Below the pieces are notes generated by a model. The model was not told the origin of the DNA. It saw only the letters and a program-made list of their open reading frames with translations, and did no database searches. From NCBI GenBank assembly GCA_018267655.1, contig JAFDYB010000083.1:62001-126000 (forward strand): DNA of 64,000 bases. The letters are read 5' to 3'. Positions within the stretch are counted from its first letter, which is position 1; every line of letters starts with the position of its first letter. The position numbers and the translations under genes are program-made. The stretch is from Bacteroidota bacterium (lineage in GTDB: Bacteria > Bacteroidota > Bacteroidia > B-17B0 > Aurantibacillaceae). This document shows positions 25,517-34,613 of this stretch, in pieces.

Positions 25517-27235
25517 TTATTTTACACCGTTCATTAACTTTTTTAAGCGCGGCGATATAAGAAATAGTATAATTGAGGCTGTTCCACAAAGAATTACAAA
25601 CACCATAAAAAACTGAAATAAATTATGGATTTCAAATCCTACAAACGATGGATATGCTGAACTAATTTTATTTGTTTCTAATAAATTAAGTTGCTCGGCA
25701 GTAGGTGTTATTGTTTTATCTAAAACAGCCTGCAAGTCGATTCCTAATTCTTGCGCTTTTTTATATTTATCGCCGGTAGCGGGCAAAATTGAACCAAGCG
25801 TTCCTGCCAAGGCATAACCCGCTGCATTTGATAAAAAGAACACTCCGTATAACAACGAAGCAAAACGCTTTGGCGACAGCTTTCCAACTAACGATAAGCC
25901 AATGGGTGATAAGCAAAGCTCGCCACAGGTTTGAATAAAATATAATAGCACTAACCACCAAATACCTAATAAGCCATTGTTTCCTAAATCTTTTACATTG
26001 TGTGCTATAATAAAATAGCTCAATGCAATTAATGCTAAACCAAAGGCTTGTTTAACTGGCGATATAGGCTCCTTACCGGCTTTGCTTAGTCTGCCCCAAA
26101 ACCAACTGAACGGAACGGCTAATATTACAACAAATAAGCCGTTAAAAATTTGTACCATTGAGGCCGGCATTTTCCAACCGAATAAAAAATTTCGGTCGGT
26201 TTGATTATCAGCAATAAAGGTTAACGAAGACCCGGCTTGTTCAAATGCTGCCCAAAAAAAGATAACAAAAAACGAAATAATATAAATTACATAAATGCGC
26301 TGTTTTTCTACTTTAGTTAGCGAGGCATCTGAAATTATTAAACCTGCAAGCGTAAGACCGCTGGCATAAATAATTGGGTAAATAATTGTTTTTACAAAGT
26401 TTTTCCCGTCGAGTACATATCTAAAAACAAAAAATAAGATAACAAATGAAATAGCAGCAATAATTAAAGACTTAGTTGAAAATTTAGCTTGTTGAGCTTC
26501 TCCATCGGTTGCATTTTCAATTTTATTTTTGTCGGGTTTGGCACCCAATGCTTCACCGCTTGGAGATACAACATACTTATTTTTGAAAAAATAAAATACC
26601 AATGTTCCTAAAATCATAGCAATTGAAGCAGCTAAAAAACCCCACTTAAACGCATGCACATCTCTAACAATTGTAACAACTCCATTGGCATCAACTACTT
26701 CGTTTTTCACATCGCCAATTAAAGGACAGAGCCATTGGCTAAACAATGCACCAAGGTTTATGCCCATATAAAATATTGTAAATGCCGAGTCGAGTTTGCT
26801 TTTTTCTTCTTTAGGATATAGGCTGCCCACCATACTCGAAATATTGGGTTTAAAAAATCCATTACCAAAAATAATAATGGCGAGTGCCGCCCAAGTTAAT
26901 GTAGTTGCCAGCGATAGGCTACTCGAAAATATTGAGGCACTAATAAAAAGCAATAATTGCCCAATAGCCATTAAAGAGCCGCCAAGCATAATACAACTAC
27001 GGTTGCCTAAATATTTATCGGCAATAAAACCACCCAACATTGGTGTTAAATAGCATAACCCTAAAAAGCCTCCGTATAAAAGTGCGGTGTCGCCTTCGTT
27101 CATGGTGAGAGCGTTTACCAAGAAAAGCGTTAATATAGCGCGCATACCATAAAAGTTAAAGCGCTCCCACATTTCGGTACCAAAAAGCACCCACAATCCT
27201 TTTGGGTGACCTTTTGAAGTTTGATTTTGTTGCAT
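25517..27235 (-). CDS. POT/PTR2-family peptide transporter, copy B
   Basis: A 572-residue carrier, longer than copy A by an extended loop at about residues 225-245 and a C-terminal insertion near 500-530. It starts LWVLFGTEMWERFNFYGMRA and contains FYMGINLGALFSQWL near residue 155 and FFWAAFEQAGSSL near 330. The role is uptake of short peptides driven by protons. A good Bacteroidota promoter lies directly upstream (27252-27282). Confidence 0.92.
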   Translation of the reverse strand: MQQNQTSKGHPKGLWVLFGTEMWERFNFYGMRAILTLFLVNALTMNEGDTALLYGGFLGLCYLTPMLGGFIADKYLGNRSCIMLGGSLMAIGQLLLFISASIFSSSLSLATTLTWAALAIIIFGNGFFKPNISSMVGSLYPKEEKSKLDSAFTIFYMGINLGALFSQWLCPLIGDVKNEVVDANGVVTIVRDVHAFKWGFLAASIAMILGTLVFYFFKNKYVVSPSGEALGAKPDKNKIENATDGEAQQAKFSTKSLIIAAISFVILFFVFRYVLDGKNFVKTIIYPIIYASGLTLAGLIISDASLTKVEKQRIYVIYIISFFVIFFWAAFEQAGSSLTFIADNQTDRNFLFGWKMPASMVQIFNGLFVVILAVPFSWFWGRLSKAGKEPISPVKQAFGLALIALSYFIIAHNVKDLGNNGLLGIWWLVLLYFIQTCGELCLSPIGLSLVGKLSPKRFASLLYGVFFLSNAAGYALAGTLGSILPATGDKYKKAQELGIDLQAVLDKTITPTAEQLNLLETNKISSAYPSFVGFEIHNLFQFFMVFVILCGTASIILFLISPRLKKLMNGVK

Positions 27236-27251
27236 AATTATTTAAAGAGAG

Positions 27252-27282
27252 CGAATGTAAAGTTTATATTTAAAATTTACAA
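27252..27282 (-). promoter_or_regulatory. Bacteroidota-type promoter of peptide transporter copy B
   Basis: On the minus strand, TTG is followed 20 bp later by TACATTCG, matching the -33 TTG and -7 TAnnTTTG elements with one change. The -7 box is 17 bp from the ATG. Confidence 0.65.
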
Positions 27283-27299
27283 TTTTGATTCACAGTTTT

Positions 27300-27860
27300 T
27301 TAATGATGCACTGCGATGAATAATGCTGCCGTTACGCCCACTAATAAAATTGTTAATACTGCTGAAGCTGTTCCGTTGCTTTCTGTATTTTTTTCTTGCA
27401 TGGCATCGAGTTTCGGAACGCTTTGTACGTATGTAGTATCTATGTTTTGTTCATTAAAAATATCGGGCGATATTTTTTTTACGGCAATACCAACGTAGTG
27501 TTTTGCGGAGTAATACATTTTATACTTATTCATGCTGTTTGGATCTTGCTTGTTTACAAAATCTTGTTTAATCGAAATAATCGCATCGGCTCCAGATTGA
27601 TAAGCAAGATATTTAAGCTGATTGAACAAATCAATATCTGTAGATGTTTTATTTCCCGTAGTCTCAACGAGTCCAATTTTTTTATATTCAAATTTTATAG
27701 GCTCGCCATCAAAAAAAAGTTGTATTGAAGGATTTTTTACCGGGTTTAAAACTTCATTGCTAAAGGGGGTGTAGTTGCGAGTGATGTTATCTGAAATAAT
27801 CACACAAGAGTTAAGCAGCAAGAGGCTTAATAAGATGATAATGTTTACTAAGGTTTTCAT
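27300..27860 (-). CDS. Lipoprotein of unknown function
   Basis: 186 residues with a lipoprotein signal (IILLSLLLLNSC, Cys19). A middle region with FEYKKIGLVETTGNK and YLAYQSGADAIISIKQ resembles small YbjQ-like or heavy-metal-type repeats only weakly. A C-terminal hydrophobic stretch at about 165-182 (ASAVLTILLVGVTAALF) could be a second membrane contact. No family can be named with confidence. Confidence 0.65.
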   Translation of the reverse strand: MKTLVNIIILLSLLLLNSCVIISDNITRNYTPFSNEVLNPVKNPSIQLFFDGEPIKFEYKKIGLVETTGNKTSTDIDLFNQLKYLAYQSGADAIISIKQDFVNKQDPNSMNKYKMYYSAKHYVGIAVKKISPDIFNEQNIDTTYVQSVPKLDAMQEKNTESNGTASAVLTILLVGVTAALFIAVHH

Positions 27861-28018
27861 AAACTTGGGGTTTTAAAAACTCAAATTCAAAAAGCAAGCC
27901 AGAGTAATATTTTAGGTATTAAGCCGCGTTTATTTTTGTTAATTTTTGATTATAGCAGTATTTTCATCAAAAACAATATAGCCTCAATTAGTATTGACTA
28001 TTTAAAAATAAGGAATAA

Positions 28019-29146
28019 TTAATTTATAGCAACAGAAGTACTTACCTCAACGAGTAGCGAATCTTCTCTTGCATGAAATAATTTATACTCAACATTAATT
28101 GTGTTAAACAACTGTTGCATGCGCAATTGATGGGTGTCTGTTATAAAGACCTGTCCAAAATTTTTTGAACTTACTAAATCAATTAATTGTTTAAACCTTT
28201 GCTCATCTAATTTGTCATAAATATCATCAAGCAGCAACAAAGGTTTTGTGTTTGTTTTTTTACACAAATATTCGAATTGTGCAAGTTTAAGTGCCAATAA
28301 AAAAGTTTTTTGTTGCCCCTGACTGGCAAATTTTTTAAGACTTAAACCATTAATTAAGAAATCCAAATCATCTTTATGCGGTCCCACGCCGGTGTATTGT
28401 AAAATTAAATCTTTTTTTAAATGCAAGTGCAGCGCTTCCTTTATGTTTCCTTCTTTTACACTGCCATCGTACATCAAGCTTAATTCCTCCAAGTTATCGC
28501 ATAAAATTTTATAGTTTTTATCAAAATAAAACAAAAACTCTTCTAAAAAAAGGGTGCGGGCTTGTAATATTTTGTGGCCATAAATATGTAATTGTTCGTC
28601 GTATATTTCAAGCGTATCTTTATCAAAAGATGAATTGTTTGAAAACGCTTTAAGTAAGCCGTTACGCTGCTTTAAAGCATGATTGTAGCTAATTAGATTA
28701 TCTAAAAATAAGGCATCGTGTTGCGAAATTGCACTATCAATAAATTTGCGGCGCAATTCGCTGGCGCCATTAATAAGTTCATTATCATAAGGCGAAATTA
28801 TTACTAACGGAAATTGCCCTATATGCTCACTTAATCGTTCATATTCTTTCTTATTACGCTTTACTATTTTTTTTTGATTGCGCTTTAAGCTAATTCCAAC
28901 TTCTATTTCAGCGTTTTCTTTTTCGTACAAACCCTGAATCATAAAAAAGTCGCAATTGTGTTTTATAGCATTAGAATCAATTGCACTAAAATAACTTTTG
29001 CAAAACGATAAGTAATGAATAGCATCAAGCAAATTAGTTTTGCCCGTTCCATTAAAACCAGTAAAACAATTTATTTTACCACAAAACTTTAAATCGGCTT
29101 CGGTGTAGTTTTTAAAATTTAATAGGGTTAATTGCTTTAAAACCAT
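28019..29146 (-). CDS. recF: DNA replication and repair protein RecF
   Basis: A 375-residue SMC-like ATPase that helps load RecA at single-strand gaps. The N-terminus LKQLTLLNFKNYTEADLKF leads into Walker A GFNGTGKTNLLDAIHYLSF at about 29-47. The signature FASQGQQKTFLLALKLAQ and Walker B LLLLDDIYDKLD are near residues 285 and 315. The length is normal. It is divergent from the TPR gene at 29234. Confidence 0.95.
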   Translation of the reverse strand: MVLKQLTLLNFKNYTEADLKFCGKINCFTGFNGTGKTNLLDAIHYLSFCKSYFSAIDSNAIKHNCDFFMIQGLYEKENAEIEVGISLKRNQKKIVKRNKKEYERLSEHIGQFPLVIISPYDNELINGASELRRKFIDSAISQHDALFLDNLISYNHALKQRNGLLKAFSNNSSFDKDTLEIYDEQLHIYGHKILQARTLFLEEFLFYFDKNYKILCDNLEELSLMYDGSVKEGNIKEALHLHLKKDLILQYTGVGPHKDDLDFLINGLSLKKFASQGQQKTFLLALKLAQFEYLCKKTNTKPLLLLDDIYDKLDEQRFKQLIDLVSSKNFGQVFITDTHQLRMQQLFNTINVEYKLFHAREDSLLVEVSTSVAIN

Positions 29147-29206
29147 GTTTTTTTTAAAAATATGCTGTAAATGTTAAATTAAGTGCTTAAAGTTGCAAAA
29201 ATATTG

Positions 29207-29214
29207 TATCTTCG
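29207..29214 (+). promoter_or_regulatory. -7 promoter element for the TPR gene
   Basis: TATCTTCG matches TAnnTTTG with one change. It lies 20 bp upstream of the ATG at 29234. No clear -33 TTG at the usual distance was seen. Confidence 0.45.
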
Positions 29215-29233
29215 CAAACCAATTTTTTTAAAA

Positions 29234-30016
29234 ATGGCTGACATAAAAGACGAACCTAAAATTGAACATACTAACATTGAACAACCGGAGGTTGTTACTG
29301 AAAGTAGTGACAACGAAACTAAAGTAAAGGTTAAAAAGCCTATTGACCCTACTCTTGAAAACATGCAAGCGTTTTATTTAAAAAATAAAAACCTTGTAAA
29401 CTATGTGGGTGGTGGATTATTGTTGATAATAGCTGCCTTTAGTTTTTTTAAATTTTATTATTTGCCGGAGCAAGAGGCTGAGGCTTCTAACGAAATGTTT
29501 TGGGCGCAAAATTATTTTGAGAAAGATAGTTTTGCTATAGCTTTAAACGGCGGGAAAATGGTATTATCTCCCGATGGACAAAAACAAATGCAAGGGTTTT
29601 TACAAATTGCCGATAACTACGGAGTTACAAAAAGTGGCAATTTGGCACATTATTATGCAGGCGTTTGCTTACTTAGAACCGGAAAATTTGATCAAGCAAT
29701 TGAACAATTAGGTCAATTTAACAGCAGCGACGCCATTGTTGGGCCAATCGCCATTGGTGCTATTGGCGATTGCAACATGGAGCTAAATAAAATTGATGAG
29801 GCGATTAATTATTATTTAAAAGCCGCTGATAAATCGAGAAACAGTTACACAACTCCCATGTTTTTGAAAAAAGCCGCTTTTGCATACGAGCAAAAAGGAA
29901 ACTTTCAAGAGGCTATTAATAACTACGAACGCATAAAACGCGAATATGGAAAAAGCGACGAAGGGCGCGAAGTTGAAAGAGAAATTGCACGCTTAAAAGC
30001 AAAAGGAAATTTATAA
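29234..30016 (+). CDS. Tetratricopeptide repeat membrane protein
   Basis: About 260 residues. The ATG at 29234 (MADIKDEPK) is preferred over a far-upstream in-frame ATG because the latter precedes the promoter-like box. An acidic N-terminus is followed by one membrane helix at about 61-80 (YVGGGLLLIIAAFSFFKFYY) and TPR units such as HYYAGVCLLRTGKFDQAIEQL and FAYEQKGNFQEAINNYERIK. The layout is like YfgM/AncA-type single-pass TPR proteins. A terminator separates it from ribH. Confidence 0.85.
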   Translation: MADIKDEPKIEHTNIEQPEVVTESSDNETKVKVKKPIDPTLENMQAFYLKNKNLVNYVGGGLLLIIAAFSFFKFYYLPEQEAEASNEMFWAQNYFEKDSFAIALNGGKMVLSPDGQKQMQGFLQIADNYGVTKSGNLAHYYAGVCLLRTGKFDQAIEQLGQFNSSDAIVGPIAIGAIGDCNMELNKIDEAINYYLKAADKSRNSYTTPMFLKKAAFAYEQKGNFQEAINNYERIKREYGKSDEGREVEREIARLKAKGNL

Positions 30017-30025
30017 AAAATCATT

Positions 30026-30050
30026 AAAGCCACTTAAAAGTGGCTTTTTT
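30026..30050 (+). terminator. Intrinsic terminator after the TPR gene
   Basis: AAAGCCACTT and AAGTGGCTTT form a perfect 10-bp stem followed by T residues, 10 bp after the TPR stop and just before the ribH ATG. Confidence 0.85.
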
Positions 30051-30055
30051 TACAA

Positions 30056-30550
30056 ATGAGTTCAGTACAAAATAATTTATCTGAAGTAAAAGGAAGCAAA
30101 ATTCCTAAAAACAAAAACATCAAAATTTGTATTGTTTGGGCCGAATGGAATACAGAAATTACAAGCGCTCTTAAAAAAGGTGCCATTGATTTTTTAAAGG
30201 CAAATGGCCTAAGTTCTGCAAATATTAAAGAATATAGCGTACCGGGTGCATTTGAATTAGTTGCTGCATCACGTCAAATTTGTTATTCAAAAAAATTTAA
30301 CGCTGTTATTAGCATTGGTTGCGTTATTCGTGGGGGTACACCTCACTTTGAATATATATGCCAGGCAGTAAGTATAGGTCTTTCGCAATTAAACACCCAG
30401 CAAAATACACCAATAATTTTTGGCGTACTTACAACAGACAATTTACAACAAGCTATTGATAGAGCCGGAGGTGTACACGGTAACAAAGGTGTTGAGGCTG
30501 CTATTACTGCACTTAAAATGATTGATTTTAATAAAAAATTAAAAAAGTGA
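30056..30550 (+). CDS. ribH: 6,7-dimethyl-8-ribityllumazine synthase
   Basis: A 164-residue riboflavin-pathway enzyme that joins the pyrimidine and the C4 dihydroxybutanone phosphate units. Family motifs: VWAEWNTEITSALKKGA near residue 30, VPGAFELVAASRQ near 62, ISIGCVIRGGTPHFEYICQA near 85 and GVLTTDNLQQAIDRAG near 122. It ends with GTGA, overlapping the GTG start of pabB by 4 bp. Confidence 0.96.
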   Translation: MSSVQNNLSEVKGSKIPKNKNIKICIVWAEWNTEITSALKKGAIDFLKANGLSSANIKEYSVPGAFELVAASRQICYSKKFNAVISIGCVIRGGTPHFEYICQAVSIGLSQLNTQQNTPIIFGVLTTDNLQQAIDRAGGVHGNKGVEAAITALKMIDFNKKLKK

Positions 30551-31599
30551 ATTACTCTAATTTTGTAATTACAAAATCAGAAAAAAACAGCAATACTTTT
30601 TTGTGTTATATCATTGAAGAAGTTGATTTGCCGAAGGAAAACGAAAAATACTTTGTCTTAATTCCATACAATAACCCCACAAGCAATAAACTTAATCCCC
30701 GTTACTTTAAATATTCCTTTGTAGAAGAGAAAGAATTTCCAGCAAATGATTTACAAACAACACTTGAGTTTACCTGCGAAACATCTTATAATGATTATGT
30801 AAATAATGTTAATGCCATAAAAGAAGAGATAAAAAAAGGAAACATTTACGAGCTTAATTACTGCATTAATTTTAAAGCAACTGCTCACATAGATATTTTT
30901 ACTTGTTTTGCCAATCTTATTAAACAATCAAATGCCCCATATAACTTTTTATTTAAATATAATAACGAAGTGGTTATTTGTTGCAGTCCCGAATTATTTA
31001 TAAAAAAAGAAAATAATACACTGCTCACAAAACCAATTAAAGGAACAATAAAAAGGGGACAAGATTCCCTTGAAGACAAAAAATTAAAGTTAGCATTACA
31101 AAACAGTTTTAAAGATCGTATTGAAAATGTTATGGCTGTTGACGTGGCAAGAAATGACCTTTCTATTATCGCAATGCCAAAAACAGTTAAAGTAAATGCG
31201 CTTTATAATATTGAATCGTTTAAAAATGTACATCAAATGGTTAGTACCATAAGCTGCGAGCTAGCAAACACTATTACTTTTAAAACTATTATAGATGCCA
31301 TGTTTCCAATGGCTAGCATGACCGGTGCACCAAAACAAAGCGCCATGAATTTAATTGATACATTTGAAACCTTTAACAGAAAGTATTATTCAGGCACAAT
31401 GGGTTTTATGGATAGTACTAATTTTGAACTCCCTGTAATTATACGATCGCTTTTTTACAATTGTGAAAATAACAATTTGAATTTTTGTGTAGGCAGTGCA
31501 ATAACTCATTTAAGTAATGCTAATGATGAATACAACGAGTGCGTTTTAAAAGCACAAAGTATGCTAAAAGCTGTTGGCGGCATATTGCAGCAAAGGTAA
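30547..31599 (+). CDS. pabB: Aminodeoxychorismate synthase component I
   Basis: A 350-residue chorismate-binding enzyme for folate precursor synthesis, starting at GTG. The chorismate site is recognisable: KPIKGTIKRGQD near residue 160, FPMASMTGAPKQSAMNLID near 255 and YYSGTMGFMD near 278; the NANDEYNECVLKAQSML tail is typical. It lacks much of the N-terminal domain found in larger TrpE proteins, which argues for PabB. No glutaminase partner (PabA) is adjacent. Translational coupling to ribH links riboflavin and folate synthesis. Confidence 0.85.
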   Translation: MNYSNFVITKSEKNSNTFLCYIIEEVDLPKENEKYFVLIPYNNPTSNKLNPRYFKYSFVEEKEFPANDLQTTLEFTCETSYNDYVNNVNAIKEEIKKGNIYELNYCINFKATAHIDIFTCFANLIKQSNAPYNFLFKYNNEVVICCSPELFIKKENNTLLTKPIKGTIKRGQDSLEDKKLKLALQNSFKDRIENVMAVDVARNDLSIIAMPKTVKVNALYNIESFKNVHQMVSTISCELANTITFKTIIDAMFPMASMTGAPKQSAMNLIDTFETFNRKYYSGTMGFMDSTNFELPVIIRSLFYNCENNNLNFCVGSAITHLSNANDEYNECVLKAQSMLKAVGGILQQR

Positions 31600-31603
31600 A
31601 ATA

Positions 31604-31660
31604 CTAATCTACACTTGATATTACCTTTTTAAAAAATATATCTGCGTTTAGTATAAAACA
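31604..31660. repeat. Dispersed intergenic repeat, two tandem half-units
   Basis: taatctacacttgatattac matches (reverse complemented) 11896-11915 at 18 of 19 core positions. The following aaaaaatatatctgcgttta matches 17953-17972. Both halves belong to the same family and lie right after pabB. Confidence 0.7.
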
Positions 31661-31668
31661 CTTTGCAT

Positions 31669-31702
31669 AAAAAAAGGCTGCTTTATTAAAGCAGCCTTTT
31701 TT
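31669..31702. terminator. Bidirectional terminator between convergent genes
   Basis: aaaaaaggctgcttt and aaagcagcctttttt form a 15-bp perfect stem with A and T runs on the two sides. It serves pabB from the left and the T9SS protein gene from the right. Confidence 0.88.
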
Positions 31703-31719
31703 ATTTTTATAAAATTAAA

Positions 31720-33888
31720 TTATTGTACTATTAATTTTGTAGTTGAAGCATGATTACCATCACTTACTTTTACAAAATAAACACCTGAATTTAATCCTTG
31801 TAAATCAACATTAAGTGTATTTGCACCGGCAAAACCTTGCAATGAATTTGATTTTACTATTTGACCTAAAGCATTTAATACATAAACGCTTAAATTGCTT
31901 GAGTTAGTTAAAGTAACATTTACAAAAGCTTCATTTTTAGCAGGATTTGGATAAATACTTAAAGCAGAAACCGGAGTAGCGTTATTTTCATTAATACCTG
32001 TAACAACAGGAGCTACCGTAAATACATTGGCAGCATACCAATGCATGCTGTTTGTTAACTGAGTGTAGCCTGAGTTAAATGACACAGTTGCCGGTACTGT
32101 AAAGGTTGTAATTGACCCGGTAACAACAGGGCTAACAGTTCTAGGCGAAGTAAAATGGAACCAAGCATTACTTGTTGTATTAGCATCTGAGCCGGTTAAA
32201 TTAGCCTTATTTGCACCAGCTAAACTCGCTGATGAAGCCGATCCTCCCATAACATTAAAGCCCGTAGGAGAGGTTCCGTTTGTAACCGCAACCCTTGCTT
32301 TTAAGTTAGGTAAATAATTCCATTTAACACCTAAATTTGTTGCGTTTGTATCTGATTCTGACCAAGTGTAAACAATATTATTACCGGCAGCATCACGCGA
32401 CATTTGCAAACGTGCACCTGCAGCTAGTTTTGCACCGTTTTGAACATCCCAAGGATTATTGCTATAACCTCCATTAGTGCTTTGCGAACCTGGTGCTTCT
32501 GATGACATTGAATCAACTACCATGTAGTTCCAAGCTGATGAGCCATCACCCACAAAATCATATAAATAAGGCTGCTCACCTGTTGTGTGTCTCCAATAAT
32601 GTCCACCACCGGTATTGATACTAAATGTAGCAACATAACCTGCTGAATCAGGATGGCTGCTGTACATACCAACTACAGAAGTAAAGATGTGTAATTTGCC
32701 ATTGGCATCAACTGTAACATCAATTCCTTCATTATCATTAAAATGTGGAATAATTAAATTTGTATTTGTATTAACAGGGAACAAATGGTACAACACATTT
32801 GAAAAGGTAGGCGTTGAAAAATCAATTCCGGTAACAGTGTTCCAACTTGCACCACTGTTAGTAGTTTTGTAAATAATTGGCTGCCAACCGTTATTAACAC
32901 CGGCAACTGAACCTGTAAAGGTAGATTGACCTATTCCCATTACATAACCTACGGTACCTGCATCGTTCCAGGCCATATATGGTTGAGCTGAAAAATTATA
33001 AGAAGAATCAGTTGCTTTTCTTACAATACTCCTATAATTAAATGTATCTGAAGCAAATGTAAAAGTACCGGCAGAGAAAATACCACGATATACAATAAAA
33101 CCGGTTAAGCCATAACCTGCATTACTGGTTGTATTATTTACGTTAGCAGCTACTTCACCGGCAATGTGTATTTTACCATCGTTAGTAACGGTAAAGTAAT
33201 TACGTGCCATGTCACCTTTCATACCTGTTGGGGCAAATGGAGAACTATTTGAAAACACTTGCATAGCATTAGGTGTGGCACTAGCGGTGTTGTTAAAAGC
33301 ATTCAATTGCTTGCTTCCAAAAAAACTACCTTTCCAATTAGTTCCATCAGTAACCGGTCCTGATGCTGCAATGTAAGCATTGCCTAATGAAGATGTACCA
33401 ACACCAAATATAGCTCCCTGTGGGTAACGCGCTAAATTAGAAGCATCGCTCCAAACACATGTACTGTCCCAAGTTGACGAACCAAAAGGGTGGTTAATTT
33501 CAGCAATAATAGCACCTGAATTACTTGTAGGAGCTGCTGTATAATTTGCACTTTTACGGTGAATAAATGATAAGCAATTAGTATTTGGGTCGTACTGTAA
33601 AGGCTTTTGACTGCTAACCAACACCCCATACATGTTAGATGAACCACCTATTAAATTCCATACAGAAGCAGAATTTACGGAAGTAGTTTTATTTTTATTT
33701 TTTTGTGTTGGCGCATTTACAATTGGGCTAATTGTTTGTGCCGGCTCAATTAAGTTATAGCGTTGTGCTACAGCTTTTCCGGCATTAAAAGGCGTTGCAA
33801 ACTTCATTGCTGCCAATTTGCCGTTACTTTGTGCGGATAGCCCTAAGCTTAACATAGCAGCTGATCCAAGTAGGAAATGTTTGTTCAT
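31720..33888 (-). CDS. Large secreted protein with T9SS sorting domain, copy A
   Basis: 722 residues: signal peptide (MNKHFLLGSAAMLSLGLSAQ), a long Ser/Thr/Asn-rich body with sialidase-like or BNR-like motifs (YKTTNSGASWNTVTG near residue 340), and a C-terminal type A sorting domain (LSIYPNPAKNEAFVNVTL, then GLNSGVYFVKVSDG) of about 80 residues. Secretion by the type IX system and attachment at or release from the outer surface is expected. The catalytic function is not evident; it may be a structural or adhesive surface protein. Confidence 0.85.
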   Translation of the reverse strand: MNKHFLLGSAAMLSLGLSAQSNGKLAAMKFATPFNAGKAVAQRYNLIEPAQTISPIVNAPTQKNKNKTTSVNSASVWNLIGGSSNMYGVLVSSQKPLQYDPNTNCLSFIHRKSANYTAAPTSNSGAIIAEINHPFGSSTWDSTCVWSDASNLARYPQGAIFGVGTSSLGNAYIAASGPVTDGTNWKGSFFGSKQLNAFNNTASATPNAMQVFSNSSPFAPTGMKGDMARNYFTVTNDGKIHIAGEVAANVNNTTSNAGYGLTGFIVYRGIFSAGTFTFASDTFNYRSIVRKATDSSYNFSAQPYMAWNDAGTVGYVMGIGQSTFTGSVAGVNNGWQPIIYKTTNSGASWNTVTGIDFSTPTFSNVLYHLFPVNTNTNLIIPHFNDNEGIDVTVDANGKLHIFTSVVGMYSSHPDSAGYVATFSINTGGGHYWRHTTGEQPYLYDFVGDGSSAWNYMVVDSMSSEAPGSQSTNGGYSNNPWDVQNGAKLAAGARLQMSRDAAGNNIVYTWSESDTNATNLGVKWNYLPNLKARVAVTNGTSPTGFNVMGGSASSASLAGANKANLTGSDANTTSNAWFHFTSPRTVSPVVTGSITTFTVPATVSFNSGYTQLTNSMHWYAANVFTVAPVVTGINENNATPVSALSIYPNPAKNEAFVNVTLTNSSNLSVYVLNALGQIVKSNSLQGFAGANTLNVDLQGLNSGVYFVKVSDGNHASTTKLIVQ

Positions 33889-34039
33889 GATGTTATTTAT
33901 TTAGTTTATAATATTTAGGCTAAAGTAAAGATAAAAATACATTTTTTCTAATTATGAGGTAAAAAAATTGTTTTTTAACATTTATAAAGCGCTCTACTTT
34001 GATATTAATACGCTGTTTAAGTTTAAAGCGTTGGCAAAA

Positions 34040-34069
34040 AAAAACTGCCTCTTTAAAAGGCAGTTTTTA
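34040..34069 (-). terminator. Intrinsic terminator of the HU gene
   Basis: aaaaactgcct and aggcagttttt pair over 11 bp around a CTTTAAA-type loop, 25 bp after the HU stop. Confidence 0.88.
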
Positions 34070-34093
34070 AAACTCTAAAATTTTATTTTAGAA

Positions 34094-34375
34094 TTATTTT
34101 CCTTTGTTTACAGAACCAGCTAAATCAGAACCAGCTTTAAACTTTACTACTTTTTTAGCAGCAATTTTAATTTCTTTACCGGTTTGAGGATTACGGCCTG
34201 TACGTGCAGCGCGTTTAGCAACTGAGAAAGAACCAAAACCTACTAATCCAATACGGTCACCTTTTTTTAAGGCTTTGTGGATGCTTTCGATGGTTGCATC
34301 TAATGCACGACCTGCATCAGCTTTAGTTAATTTTGCGTTTGAAGCAATTGCGTCGATTAATTCTGCTTTGTTCAT
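34094..34375 (-). CDS. HU-family DNA-binding protein
   Basis: 93 residues. The protein has the HU dimer core ([20 protein letters not shown], then [15 protein letters not shown]) and the DNA-arm motif [14 protein letters not shown]. It bends and compacts DNA. A strong consensus promoter lies upstream at 34418-34447, as expected for a highly expressed nucleoid protein. Confidence 0.95.
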   Translation of the reverse strand: MNKAELIDAIASNAKLTKADAGRALDATIESIHKALKKGDRIGLVGFGSFSVAKRAARTGRNPQTGKEIKIAAKKVVKFKAGSDLAGSVNKGK

Positions 34376-34417
34376 TTGTTTTTGTTTTTAAGGGTTAAAC
34401 ATTTAATTATTGTGAAG

Positions 34418-34447
34418 CAAATGTATAACAGAATCCTTTGTTGTCAA
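34418..34447 (-). promoter_or_regulatory. Consensus Bacteroidota promoter of the HU gene
   Basis: Minus strand: TTGACAACAAAGGATTCTGT, then TA, TACATTTG. The -33 TTG and -7 TAnnTTTG elements are 19 bp apart, an exact fit to the Bacteroidota sigma factor consensus. Confidence 0.85.
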
Positions 34448-34613
34448 GGGCTTTATAGCAAAAAAGGGCAAAAATGTTGATAAATAGGCGTATTGTTAAT
34501 AAGTTTTCTCTGAAATGCGCCTATAATTACGTTGCTCAAAGGCAAAAAAGCGTAAAAAGGCTTTTATTGGCTCAACACATTATAATGTTTTTTTGTACTA
34601 CTTGCTATTAGGG

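Noticed and set aside
23960-27235. The two peptide transporters as a recent duplication
   Set aside because: They differ in length and much of their sequence; they share only family motifs, so they are old paralogues.
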